Assembly (NCBI RefSeq): GCF_011045195.1
Contig: NZ_CP049199.1
Coordinates: 3,162,001 to 3,226,000, forward strand
DNA length: 64,000 nucleotides
Reading direction: 5' to 3'
Origin: Caulobacter soli
GTDB lineage: Bacteria > Pseudomonadota > Alphaproteobacteria > Caulobacterales > Caulobacteraceae
The notes below the pieces were generated by a model that was given only the letters and a program-made list of their open reading frames with translations, did no database searches and had not been told where the DNA came from. Below are positions 1-9,703 of this stretch, piece by piece; position 1 is the first letter of the stretch; every line of letters begins with the position of its first letter. A program made the position numbers and the translations under genes.

Positions 1-257
1 TGACCGTCGTCGAACGGTTCAACGTCGGCTCCGCGGAGGGCGTCATCGCGATGGCCAAGGCAGGCCTCGGCATCGCGGTCGCGTCCGCCTGGATGTGCCG
101 AGCCGAACTGGCGGCAGGATCCCTGACGCCGATCCTTTCCGACTTCCCCCTCGCGCCCGCCGAAGTGCATGCGGTCTTCCCGGCGGGCCGGCAACCGTCG
201 CGAAAGGTCAGGGCTTTGACGGACTACCTCGCCGAGGCGCTAAAGAGCGATCCGTGA
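1..257 (+). CDS. LysR-type regulator, C-terminal fragment (5' end outside window)
   Basis: The first complete codon is at position 3 and the frame runs to TGA at 255-257. The ~84 visible residues look like the end of a LysR substrate-binding domain: a segment with EGVIAMAKAGLGIAV followed by PILSDFPLAP and a final helix before ADY-type ending. In the family this domain senses a small effector and controls a neighbouring gene, but the target lies outside the window. The DNA-binding N-terminus is not visible, so the family call rests on the C-terminal pattern only. Confidence 0.75.
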   Translation, partial: TVVERFNVGSAEGVIAMAKAGLGIAVASAWMCRAELAAGSLTPILSDFPLAPAEVHAVFPAGRQPSRKVRALTDYLAEALKSDP

Positions 258-338
258 GCGCTCGTCGGTCGCCGCTACCTCGCAGCGCAAGCGCGAAGCA
301 GACCTTCCCAATGCCCGGCTAGGGTCGAAAGCCCGCCC

Positions 339-1184
339 CTAGCCCACCGCCGTCACCAGCCAGCACGCGCCGGTCATCGGCACGACGCCGTCCCGCACTT
401 CGTCTCGCAGGCGTTCGGCCACGGCGTCGGTGACCCTGGCGCGGGTCGCTTCGTCTTCACGGCGCAGGATCGGGCCCAGGGAACCCAGCTCCAGGCTCAG
501 CACCATCAGTTCGTCGAAGCTCAGCGGCATGGGGGCGTCCAGCGGCGTGATGGCGATGTCGCGCCAGCCGCTGCGGTCGAGCACGCCGCGCACGCGGTCG
601 GGATCGGCGAAGGCGAAGCGGCCCGGACCGTCGCCGGGCGGCGGCGGAGGCTCGGACAGCAAGGGCGCGGCGACCTGTAGTGGGATCTGCGACAGCGGGT
701 TCTCGGCGGGGCCGCGCCAGCAGGCGAACACCAAGGCGCCGCCCGGCTTCAGCGCGCGCCGCAGGTTCGCGAAGGCCGCGTCGGGGTCCGGGAAGAACAT
801 CACGCCGAACCGCGACAGGATCGCGTCGAACGCGCCCGCCTCGAAGGCGTGATCCTGGGCGTCGGCCTCGATGAACTGGGCCTGGGGCAAGTCCTGGGCC
901 TCCGCTCGCTGGCGCGCCAGGTTCAGCAGCGGGCCCGACACGTCGACGCCGACGCAGGATCCCGCCGGGCCCAGGCGGCGCGCCATGTCCAGGGTGGTCG
1001 CGCCGGCCCCGCAGCCGACGTCGAGCACGCGCTTGCCCGGTCCGGGATCGGCCCGCGCGACCACCGCCTCGCCGATCGGGGCGTTCAGCCGGTCCAGCAG
1101 GTCCTGGGAGCGCACCCAGACCTCGCCGCCTTCGGCGTTCCAGAAGCTGGCGGTCATCGCTGTTCGGGTGTCTTGGCGGGTCAT
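339..1184 (-). CDS. class I SAM-dependent methyltransferase
   Basis: A 281-aa protein with the SAM-binding motif I VLDVGCGAGATT at residues 53-64 and later motifs (FDAILSRFGVMFFPDP, LKPGGALVFACW) typical of UbiE/Methyltransf_11 enzymes. The substrate cannot be told. An upstream in-frame start at 1226 exists, but the ATG at 1184 gives the usual N-terminus and leaves the palindromic operator in the intergenic gap. It is transcribed divergently from the MerR regulator at 1258, which suggests that the regulator controls it. Confidence 0.85.
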   Translation of the reverse strand: MTRQDTRTAMTASFWNAEGGEVWVRSQDLLDRLNAPIGEAVVARADPGPGKRVLDVGCGAGATTLDMARRLGPAGSCVGVDVSGPLLNLARQRAEAQDLPQAQFIEADAQDHAFEAGAFDAILSRFGVMFFPDPDAAFANLRRALKPGGALVFACWRGPAENPLSQIPLQVAAPLLSEPPPPPGDGPGRFAFADPDRVRGVLDRSGWRDIAITPLDAPMPLSFDELMVLSLELGSLGPILRREDEATRARVTDAVAERLRDEVRDGVVPMTGACWLVTAVG

Positions 1185-1235
1185 GGAAGTCTCCGGAGCG
1201 TTGCGGATTTCGGCACGCCGCCGCATTGTGCAAGT

Positions 1236-1249
1236 TCAAGTCGACTTGA
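1236..1249. promoter_or_regulatory. SoxR/MerR-like operator palindrome
   Basis: TCAAGTCGACTTGA is a perfect 14-bp palindrome in the 73-bp gap between the divergent methyltransferase and MerR genes. It closely resembles the CTCAAGTTAACTTGAG core bound by SoxR-type MerR proteins. It lies 8 bp before the regulator start, so autoregulation together with control of the methyltransferase is likely (inference). Confidence 0.65.
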
Positions 1250-1257
1250 GGTCAAGC

Positions 1258-1689
1258 ATGTTCGATATCGACATCGCCGAACTGGCGCGCCGGTCGGGCG
1301 TGCGGGCCTCGGCGCTGCGCTATTACGAGGACAAGGGGCTGATCGTGTCGACCGGGCGGCGCGGTTTGAAGCGCCTGTTCAATCCGTCGACCGTAGAGCG
1401 CCTGTCGCTGATCGCCCTGGGCCAGGCCTCGGGCTTCTCGCTCGACGAGATCGCGGCGATGCTGACGGGCGCGCCGAACCTCGACAAGCGCCAGCTCCAG
1501 GCCAAGGCCGCCGAGCTGGACCGGCGCATCGCGGACCTCGGCCGGCTGCGCGACGGCCTGCTGCACGCGGTGGCCTGCACCGCGCCCAGCCTGATGGATT
1601 GCCCGCGCTTCCGCGGCATCGCCCGCCTGGCCGGACGCCAGGCCGCCGCCCAGCCCTCGCGCCGCCGGTTCCGAGCTGAGCCGGCCTAG
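1258..1689 (+). CDS. MerR-family transcriptional regulator (SoxR-like)
   Basis: A 143-aa protein. Residues 7-28 form the MerR winged-helix signature (ELARRSGVRASALRYYEDKGLI), followed by a long dimerisation helix around residues 75-105. A short tail carries two cysteines (ACTAPSLMDC), fewer than the four-Cys [2Fe-2S] cluster of true SoxR, so the inducer is unknown. The ATG at 1258 sits 8 bp after a perfect palindrome. The stop overlaps the convergent DUF2461 gene by 4 bp. Its likely target is the divergent methyltransferase. Confidence 0.88.
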   Translation: MFDIDIAELARRSGVRASALRYYEDKGLIVSTGRRGLKRLFNPSTVERLSLIALGQASGFSLDEIAAMLTGAPNLDKRQLQAKAAELDRRIADLGRLRDGLLHAVACTAPSLMDCPRFRGIARLAGRQAAAQPSRRRFRAEPA

Positions 1690-2468
1690 ACGCCGGCCAG
1701 CGCCTTCCAGCCGAACGTCAGCAGCGGCCGAGCATCGGCCACGAAGTCGGCGATGAGCTCGGCCAGGTCTTCGCCACCGATCTCGGTCCCGGTCAGCGGA
1801 CGGCGAACCAGCCAGCGCGTGCGTTTGATCGCCGTCTCCAGCGGCCCTCCCGCATGCTCTTCGAACCCCTTGGGCATGCGCTTGGTGGGGTCGCCCGCCT
1901 CCAGCGACAGCCCCTTGGCGGCCAGGGCCTTCTCGACCGCCAGCCAGCCCTTGGGATCGGCGGCGATCGCCCGGCGGAAGGCGTCAATGTGCGGGCGTTC
2001 GGACAGGTAGAAACCGGCCGCCGCGAACGGTCCGGTTCCGGCATAGGCGTCCGCCGCCTGGGCCGACGGCAAGGTCGAGGGATCCAGCGGGTCGATGGTC
2101 TCGGGGTCGAAGGCCGGCGCCGGGCCGCCCTCCGGCTCGATGTGCACATAGACCAGGCCGGGCGACAGCTTCTGGCCGTCGCGGGTGAGCGTGGCCGAGA
2201 CGTGGGTCTTGTAGGGCCGCTTGTCCTTGGAGAACCGTACGTCGCGATGGATGCGGAACACGCTCTTCTTCGGATCGCCGGCCAGCGGCAGGTCGCGCGC
2301 CGCGAACGCCCCGTTCAGGGCGTCGATCAGGGCCGAGAGCGTCGGCTTCAGGCGCTCGTCATAGACGGCGCGGTGGGCGGTGAACCACTCGCGGTCGTTG
2401 TGGGCGGCCAGGCCGGTCAGGAAGGCCAGGTCGGCGGCGGCGAAGCCGGGAAAGGACGTGCGAGTCAT
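1686..2468 (-). CDS. DUF2461 family protein
   Basis: A 260-aa cytosolic protein with the family's start, FPGFAAADLAFLTGLAAHNDREWFTAHR, and the internal FRIHRDVRFSKDKRPYKTH segment. DUF2461 (TIGR02453) proteins are widespread in bacteria and have no firmly assigned role. The length is normal for the family. The gene overlaps the end of the convergent MerR gene by 4 bp and stands alone on its strand. Confidence 0.88.
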   Translation of the reverse strand: MTRTSFPGFAAADLAFLTGLAAHNDREWFTAHRAVYDERLKPTLSALIDALNGAFAARDLPLAGDPKKSVFRIHRDVRFSKDKRPYKTHVSATLTRDGQKLSPGLVYVHIEPEGGPAPAFDPETIDPLDPSTLPSAQAADAYAGTGPFAAAGFYLSERPHIDAFRRAIAADPKGWLAVEKALAAKGLSLEAGDPTKRMPKGFEEHAGGPLETAIKRTRWLVRRPLTGTEIGGEDLAELIADFVADARPLLTFGWKALAGV

Positions 2469-2600
2469 GGCGCGAGGCTAGACCGAAAGCCCGCCGCCTG
2501 TCTGCTGACACCCCCTGTCATCGCGGTGTGCGACGCCGTTGCTCGGGCTTTTCGCGGAAGGATGATCCTCCCCGCGAGCCCTCGCTTCAGGAGCACCGCC

Positions 2601-2954
2601 ATGACCATCCAAGACGTCGCCGCCGACCTCGTCGCCCTGTGCAAGGCCGGCAAGTTCAATGAATCCGGCGAGAAATACTGGGCCGACGACGTGGTCAGCA
2701 TCGAGGCCATGCCCGGCGACATGGCCCGCATCGCCGGCAAGGCGGCCGTGCGCGGCAAGGGCGAATGGTGGGCCGCCAACAACGAGGTCCACGGCTTTGA
2801 GATCACCGGCCCGTTCGTCAACGGCGACCAGTTCGTGGTCGGCTTCAAGATGGACGTGACGCCCAAGGCCACCGGCGAACGCACGACCCTGGACGAGGTG
2901 GGCCTCTACACGATCAAGGACGGCAAGATCGTGGAGGAGCGGTTCTTCTATTGA
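2601..2954 (+). CDS. SnoaL/NTF2-like fold protein
   Basis: A 117-aa protein of the NTF2-like superfamily: an N-terminal helix (DVAADLVALCKAGKFNE), a W-containing strand (YWADDVVSIEAMPG), a central ITGPFVNGDQFVVGF strand and a final hairpin ending KIVEERFFY, a classic ending for SnoaL-like domains. Such small alpha+beta barrels act as enzymes or ligand-binding proteins; nothing here fixes the ligand. The start is the ATG at 2601 behind CAGGAG, and the longer upstream frame is rejected. Confidence 0.82.
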   Translation: MTIQDVAADLVALCKAGKFNESGEKYWADDVVSIEAMPGDMARIAGKAAVRGKGEWWAANNEVHGFEITGPFVNGDQFVVGFKMDVTPKATGERTTLDEVGLYTIKDGKIVEERFFY

Positions 2955-2990
2955 GCTGACTAACCGGCGAGCTAGGCCCCGGAACAAGGT

Positions 2991-3146
2991 TTAGGCGTGA
3001 GCCTTGCCCTGTTTCGGTTCCGGCGCTGGATTTGCCGGCTCCGGCTTGAACCTTCCGGCCCGCTGCTCCGGCGATCCGTGCTTGGCGATCCGTGCGGCCT
3101 CATGCATGGCGCGGGCGATGGCGTCAGAGTCCAAAGGCTTGGTCAT
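2991..3146 (-). CDS. small protein coupled to zeta-toxin-like kinase
   Basis: A 51-aa frame starts with ATG at 3146, overlapping the TGA of the kinase gene (ATGA, 4 bp), and ends with TAA at 2991-2993. The product is basic at the centre and proline-rich at the end (AMHEAARIAKHGSPEQRAGRF, then KPEPANPAPEPKQ). Small proteins with an AxRxHGxxEQRxGRF-type core occur in alphaproteobacteria; I cannot name a function. The 4-bp overlap argues for translational coupling with the kinase and makes it a candidate antitoxin or partner. It is shorter than usual gene-calling cut-offs. Confidence 0.7.
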   Translation of the reverse strand: MTKPLDSDAIARAMHEAARIAKHGSPEQRAGRFKPEPANPAPEPKQGKAHA

Positions 3147-3658
3147 CTTGAGCTCCTCTCCCCCAATCTAACATCGCCGTCGCGACTGTCCCAGACCTCC
3201 CAGGCGTCGACGATGGGCTTGTAGAGCCGGTCGAGGTTTTCGAGGCTCCGCGCGAAACGGCGACGCACATCGCTCTCCGGCACGCCGTGCCCGCCTCGCG
3301 CTACCCGCAAGCCGACCCGCGCCAGGGAATCCTCGACAGACGCCAAGCGCACATAGACGAGTTCGATCCGATATCCCCTCGCCCGCCAGGTCGGTATTCG
3401 CCGCGCATAAAGACCGCTCGACAGCGTCGTCTCGAAACCGAAATCCCGACCGGATGCAACGAGCGCGTCAAGCCGCGTCAGAAGCAACCGGCCCGCGCCG
3501 ATGGCCTGCTCCCCGGGCTGTAGATGAGGCAACTCCTCGCGTCCTATCTCATCGGCATTGAGATAGGGCCACCCCTTCGCCTCCGCCGCGAACAGGGCGT
3601 TAGCGAACGTGGTCTTACCCGCGCCGTTGGGACCGGCGACGATCAGGATGGTCGGCAA
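3143..3658 (-). CDS. zeta-toxin-like AAA/P-loop kinase
   Basis: A 171-aa P-loop protein. Walker A GPNGAGKTT is at residues 9-17, NADEI at 34-38 and FETTLSS at 75-81. An Arg-rich lid (RVARGGHGVPESDVRRRF) follows at 118-135. This order matches small zeta-toxin/AAA_33 kinases. Canonical zeta toxins phosphorylate UDP-N-acetylglucosamine, but many chromosomal short members are uncharacterised and may be harmless kinases. No epsilon-like antitoxin lies upstream; the only partner is the 51-aa gene that overlaps its stop codon. Confidence 0.8.
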   Translation of the reverse strand: MPTILIVAGPNGAGKTTFANALFAAEAKGWPYLNADEIGREELPHLQPGEQAIGAGRLLLTRLDALVASGRDFGFETTLSSGLYARRIPTWRARGYRIELVYVRLASVEDSLARVGLRVARGGHGVPESDVRRRFARSLENLDRLYKPIVDAWEVWDSRDGDVRLGERSSR

Positions 3659-3717
3659 GGCGCTCTCCCAATGCGAGCTTCACTATCGCACAAGGAGAAC
3701 AAACCAAAAACACTAAA

Positions 3718-4071
3718 CTACACCTCGAGGAACGGCTGGAAGCCGCCGAAGATCATGCGCTTGCCGTCGAACGGCATGCTCGCCGGGTCCTGCTTCAGGC
3801 GCGGATCGGCCATGACCTTGGCCATGATCTCGTCGCGAGACGCCTTGTCGCGGTAGACGATCCACGAGAACACCACGATCTCGTCGTCGGTCGCCTGGAC
3901 CGCGCGCGGGAACGAGGTGAGTTCGCCATAGGGCACGTCGTCGCCCAGGCATTCGACGTAGGACACCGCGCCGTACTCCATCCAGACCTCGGAACCGAGC
4001 TTGGCCATCGCTTTGTAGGCGTCGATCTTGTCCTTGGGGACCGCGATCACGAAACCGTCGACATAGGACAT
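3718..4071 (-). CDS. DUF1428 family protein
   Basis: A 117-aa protein that starts MSYVDGFVIAVPKDK and contains the DDVPYGELTSFPRAVQ and MPFDGKRMIFGGF blocks that define DUF1428 (YbaA-like). The fold is a dimeric alpha/beta ferredoxin-like barrel, and no reaction is established. It stands alone on its strand, 59 bp downstream of the zeta-like kinase. Confidence 0.9.
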   Translation of the reverse strand: MSYVDGFVIAVPKDKIDAYKAMAKLGSEVWMEYGAVSYVECLGDDVPYGELTSFPRAVQATDDEIVVFSWIVYRDKASRDEIMAKVMADPRLKQDPASMPFDGKRMIFGGFQPFLEV

Positions 4072-4178
4072 GGCGTCCTCCCTGCGGGGTTGCTGATACT
4101 CCTAGAACGATCGAGCATGCCGGGGTCCGACATCGCGGCGAAAAGAATTCGCCCGCCGGACCGGGCCCGCCGGCCTCG

Positions 4179-4694
4179 TCAGGGCTGGACGACGTAGCCG
4201 GCCGACGCCGGCACCCACAGCACGGTGTCCTGCATGTCCGGACGGGCGACGCCGTTCATCGTGACCTGCGCGATCCACCAGTCGCCGCTGCGGCGGTAGG
4301 TAGTGCAGACCTCCTGGCCCAGGGTCTCGGCCATCGACTGCTGGATCTGGGCCCGGATCGGCGCGGCGTCCTCCTCCGGCAGCCGGTGGCCGCGCACGGC
4401 GATCTGGGCCTTGTCGACGCCCGACAGCGGCCCGCACACCGCCCCGTCGCGCACCGTCACCGGCGAGACGGTGGTCATCGTCACGAGCGGCGAGGCCTGG
4501 AGGATCACCTGGGCCTTGTTCAAGATCTGGCCATCGACGCCGAAGCTGTAGCCGCCCATGGCCCGGCAGGTCTTGCGCACCGGATCGGGCGTATAGCACT
4601 GCACGTCGCCGATCCGGGCCGGAGCCAGCGGATCGGCGCCCGCGACGGCCGGCGGGGCGGCTTGCGCCGCCACCGCCAGGAGCAAGGCCAGCAT
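4179..4694 (-). CDS. secreted hypothetical protein downstream of thiC
   Basis: A 171-aa protein with a short hydrophobic start (MLALLLAVAAQA) that reads as a signal peptide cleaved after AQA. The mature part has four cysteines (QCYTPD, KTCRAMGG, VCGPL, VCTTY), consistent with two periplasmic disulfides. I recognise no domain. It begins 2 bp after the thiC stop and so probably shares the thiC transcript, although nothing in its sequence points to thiamine metabolism. Confidence 0.65.
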   Translation of the reverse strand: MLALLLAVAAQAAPPAVAGADPLAPARIGDVQCYTPDPVRKTCRAMGGYSFGVDGQILNKAQVILQASPLVTMTTVSPVTVRDGAVCGPLSGVDKAQIAVRGHRLPEEDAAPIRAQIQQSMAETLGQEVCTTYRRSGDWWIAQVTMNGVARPDMQDTVLWVPASAGYVVQP

Positions 4695-4696
4695 GG

Positions 4697-6589
<1,893 letters not shown>

Positions 6590-6620
6590 TTACGGACTAG
6601 GTTTTCGCCCTCGACCGCGT

Positions 6621-6722
6621 TCCCTCCCTTCGCCGGCATGACCCGGATCAGGTTCGACGGGTCAGGGCGTTGGGCCCAATCTCAGCCGCGCAAAGCGACC
6701 CCCCGGTGAACGAGGGGGACAC
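6621..6722 (-). promoter_or_regulatory. TPP riboswitch (THI element)
   Basis: Read on the minus strand, the leader of thiC shows the conserved TPP aptamer cores: GCTGAGATT in the J2/3-P3 arm (around 6680) and ACCTGATCCGGGTCATGCC followed by GGCGAAGGGA (around 6625-6655). A GGGGG/CCCCC P1 pairing flanks them at the outer end. TPP binding would repress thiC. The region between the aptamer and the ATG (about 85 nt) must hold the expression platform; I cannot see a clear poly-U terminator there, so translational control is more likely. Confidence 0.95.
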
Positions 6723-6845
6723 TAGGCCTGTTGGCGCTTGGGTCAAGCCGCTGTCGCGATGGCGTTACGGCTGCGTCGTCCCGCGTAACCTTTCCGCCGC
6801 CCCGTCCGAATGGCATGCTGTGATCCCTGGTTGGAGACTGTCGAC

Positions 6846-7643
6846 ATGGCGCGATCGAAGTTCGAAAACGGCTCCGCCCCCAACCGCCGCGCGGTGCTCA
6901 CGGCGGCCCTGGGCGCGACGGCCCTGACGGCGGTCGGCGCGACACGCGCCTTCGCCCGCGCGCCCGTTCGCAACGTGGTGCTGGTCCACGGAGCCTGGGC
7001 CGATGGCTCTTGCTGGACAGAGGTCATCCTCCGCCTGCAGGCCGCCGGATACACCGTCACCGCGGTCCAGAATCCCCTGACCTCGCTGGCCGACGACGTC
7101 GCCGCCACCCGGCGGGCGCTGGCGTTGCAGGACGGCCCGACCGTGCTGGTCGGCCACTCCTGGGGCGGGGTGGTCATCAGCGAGGCCGGCGTCGATCCCA
7201 AGGTCACGGCCCTGGTCTATGTCGCCGCCCGCGCGCCCGACGCGGGCGAGAACTTCAACGCCCTGGCCGCGACCTATCCGACCACGCCGGTTCGCGCGGG
7301 CGTGGTGACGGTCGACGGCTTTTCGCGGCTGACGGAAGACGCCTTCCTGAAGCATTTCGCCGGCGACGTGCCCGCCGCCCGGGCCCGGGTTCTGTACGCC
7401 GCTCAACAGCCGATCGCCGCGACCCTGTTCGCGAGCAAGACCACGGTCGCGGCCTGGCGGACCAAACCCAGCTACTACGCCGTCTCGGCCAACGATGAGA
7501 CCACCGCGCCGGACCTGGAGCGGTTCCTAGCCAAGCGCATGAAGGCGACGACCGTCGAGCTGCCGTCCAGCCACGTCTCGATGATCTCGCATCCCCAGGC
7601 GATCGTCGACCTGATCGAGCAGGCGGCCAAGGCGGGGGGCTAG
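6846..7643 (+). CDS. exported alpha/beta hydrolase
   Basis: A 265-aa protein. Residues 1-38 carry a twin-arginine-like export signal (NRRAVLTAALGATALTAVGATRAFA). The mature domain is an alpha/beta hydrolase with LVHGAW at 47-52 and nucleophile Ser105 in GHSWGG, plus a late His in SSHVSMISHP. It belongs to the salicylate-esterase/methylketone-synthase-like group common in alphaproteobacteria; the substrate is unknown. It runs divergently from thiC and overlaps the end of the convergent metallopeptidase by 4 bp. Confidence 0.85.
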   Translation: MARSKFENGSAPNRRAVLTAALGATALTAVGATRAFARAPVRNVVLVHGAWADGSCWTEVILRLQAAGYTVTAVQNPLTSLADDVAATRRALALQDGPTVLVGHSWGGVVISEAGVDPKVTALVYVAARAPDAGENFNALAATYPTTPVRAGVVTVDGFSRLTEDAFLKHFAGDVPAARARVLYAAQQPIAATLFASKTTVAAWRTKPSYYAVSANDETTAPDLERFLAKRMKATTVELPSSHVSMISHPQAIVDLIEQAAKAGG

Positions 7644-8494
7644 AGCGTCCGCGCCCCGAAGGTGTCGCAGGCGCCGGGATCGCCGGCGTCGTAGCCCTTG
7701 CCGAACCAGCGCATGCGCTGGGCCGAGGTGCCGTGGGTGAAGCTGTCGGGCATGACCCGGCCCTGGGCCTGTTCCTGGATGGCGTCGTCGCCGACCGCCG
7801 CGGCCGCGCCCAGGCCGTCCTCGATGTCGGCCTTGGAGATCTGGATGCCGCCGCCCGAGGTCTCGGGCGCGTGACGGGCCCAGACCCCGGCATAGCAGTC
7901 GGCCTGCAGCTCCAGCCGCACCGAGCCGCTCTCGGCCCCGCGCGCGCCCAGGCGGCGAGTCTCGTCGCCGGCCCCGGTCAGGCTCTGGATGTGGTGGCCG
8001 ATCTCGTGGCTGATCACGTAGGCGCGGGCGAACTCGCCCTTGGCCCCGAACCGGCTTTCCAGCTCGTTCCAGAAACTGGTGTCCAGATAGACCTTCTGGT
8101 CGGCCGGACAGTAGAACGGCCCCATGGCCGACTGGCCCGTGCCGCAGCCGGTGCCGGTGGCCTGGGTGTAGAGCACCACCGCCGCCGGAGGCCGGTAATT
8201 GACGTCGTGCTTGGCCAGCAGCGGGCCCCAGACATCGGTGTTGGAGGTCTCGATCACGTCGATGAACTGGCCCTCCTTGTCGCTGACCGAGCCGCGCACG
8301 CCCTCCTGGGCGGCGGGCTGCTGGGCGCCGTTGACGACGCTCATCGTGGTCTCGGGGTTGATCCCGAAGACGAAATAGCCGACCGCCGCCAGCACCACCG
8401 CGCCGATGCCGCCGCCGGCCAGGCCGACGCCGCCGACGCCCATGCCGCGCCGATCCTCGATATTGCCTTCGCGGCGTCCCCCACCCCATTCCAT
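7640..8494 (-). CDS. YpfJ-type neutral zinc metallopeptidase
   Basis: A 284-aa membrane-anchored protein. It has a Gly-rich cytosolic start (EWGGGRREGNIEDRRG), one transmembrane helix at about residues 23-44, and a periplasmic zincin-like domain with HEIGHH at 163-168 and a downstream acidic ligand in ELQADCYAGVWA. This matches the KPN_02809/YpfJ neutral zinc metallopeptidase family (PF04228). The physiological substrate is unknown. Full length for the family. Confidence 0.93.
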   Translation of the reverse strand: MEWGGGRREGNIEDRRGMGVGGVGLAGGGIGAVVLAAVGYFVFGINPETTMSVVNGAQQPAAQEGVRGSVSDKEGQFIDVIETSNTDVWGPLLAKHDVNYRPPAAVVLYTQATGTGCGTGQSAMGPFYCPADQKVYLDTSFWNELESRFGAKGEFARAYVISHEIGHHIQSLTGAGDETRRLGARGAESGSVRLELQADCYAGVWARHAPETSGGGIQISKADIEDGLGAAAAVGDDAIQEQAQGRVMPDSFTHGTSAQRMRWFGKGYDAGDPGACDTFGARTL

Positions 8495-8528
8495 GCGATC
8501 GGTCTCCTGGTGTCGTTGTGAAAAGGCG

Positions 8529-8918
8529 TCAGGACGCCGGCTTGATAGCCCGCAGGCGGGCGTTGCTGGCGGCCAGGGCCTGGTCGGTCATCCGGTCCAT
8601 GCGCTCGATGTCGGCGGCCATGTCGTCGGCGCCGGACCCGCGCGGCGGGATGGCCGGCAAGGTCGAGCGCAGGGTCGGCTCGGTCGGCGGCGTCGCGGCC
8701 TGGTTCAGCTCGCGCAGGGTCAGCTGGGTGTTGTAGCGGCTCTGGGCGGCCGACAGCTCCCGCTGGCTGGCCAGGGCGTTCTGGCGGGCGATGTCCTGCT
8801 GCTGAAGGATCTCGTTGCGCTCGCGCAGGGCCCGCTGGTCGGTCTGGGCGAAAGCCGACGCGCCGAGGGCCAGCGCCAAGCCCGCCGCCGCCGCGATCAT
8901 CGTCGAAACTCTGGTCAT
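8529..8918 (-). CDS. small secreted coiled-coil protein
   Basis: A 129-aa protein beginning MTRVSTMIAAAAGLALALGASAFA, a clear signal peptide. The mature part is rich in Gln, Arg and Ala and predicted helical (residues 28-75), followed by a Pro-rich linker and a second helix. No known domain is recognised. A start 21 bp upstream is possible, but the ATG at 8918 follows AAAAGG and gives a normal signal peptide. It lies 34 bp upstream of the metallopeptidase on the same strand. Confidence 0.65.
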   Translation of the reverse strand: MTRVSTMIAAAAGLALALGASAFAQTDQRALRERNEILQQQDIARQNALASQRELSAAQSRYNTQLTLRELNQAATPPTEPTLRSTLPAIPPRGSGADDMAADIERMDRMTDQALAASNARLRAIKPAS

Positions 8919-8973
8919 GCCTTTTGGGGCTCCATGCATCCGGCCCCTACATAACGCGCCAAAGACGTCGTGT

Positions 8974-9537
8974 TCAGGGCCGCTTGACGGTGAAACGCGT
9001 CAGCTCGTTCCGGGGTGCATCCCATTCGGGGTCAAGCTCGGCGGCCTTGGAGTAGTCGCGATAGGCCGCCGTCACGTCGCCGAGGTTCTCGTGGGCGATA
9101 CCGCGGTTGAAATAGGCCTTCTGCGGGTCCTTGACGCCCAGGGCCAGACCCTGGTCGATCTGGACCAGGCCCTCGCCATAGCGGCTGGAGCCGACATAGG
9201 CCGCGCCGCGATTGACATAGGCCTCGCCCAGGGCCGGATCGATCTTGGAGGCCTCGTCGAAGTCGCTGACCGCTCCATCGAAATCGCGCTGGCGCAGGTG
9301 CAGGACGCCGCGATTGACATAGGTGCGGGCCCGGTCTCGGAAGCCGAGGATCTCGGTTTCGAGAGCCAAGGTGCACTTGGTCACCGAGGCGTTGTCCGAG
9401 CGGCCCTCGATCGCGGCGTCGGCGCAATCCTTGGCCACGCCGCCGCCGATGATCAGGGTCGAGGCCCCCGCCGGGGCCACGCAAATCAGGGCCGCCGCGA
9501 GGCCGCCGGTCCACCGAAGGGTCGCGATCCAAGCCAT
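8974..9537 (-). CDS. periplasmic TPR protein
   Basis: A 187-aa protein with a signal peptide ([25 protein letters not shown]) and three to four tetratricopeptide repeats from about residue 70: [41 protein letters not shown] and [21 protein letters not shown]. The motif YxNRGxxHxxxGDxxxAxxDY is the standard Caulobacter secreted TPR pattern. Such proteins scaffold other proteins; the partner is unknown. Confidence 0.88.
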   Translation of the reverse strand: MAWIATLRWTGGLAAALICVAPAGASTLIIGGGVAKDCADAAIEGRSDNASVTKCTLALETEILGFRDRARTYVNRGVLHLRQRDFDGAVSDFDEASKIDPALGEAYVNRGAAYVGSSRYGEGLVQIDQGLALGVKDPQKAYFNRGIAHENLGDVTAAYRDYSKAAELDPEWDAPRNELTRFTVKRP

Positions 9538-9703
9538 GACGTCCTCCCAATACGGCGCGGCCTTCTGGGCGAGGCGCGCGGCTGGAGGCAGTCGCGCGGA
9601 GAACGCGCCGAGGTCGTGCTTTTCTGACCGTCAGCATAGCACGACCGTGCGCGAGCCTGTAGGAAATCGGCTTGGTCGTTTTCCTTGTCGCGAAAGACGT
9701 TCG

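Noticed and set aside
2991-3658. Canonical epsilon/zeta plasmid addiction module
   Set aside because: No upstream epsilon gene, and the kinase is short; only a variant arrangement is supported.
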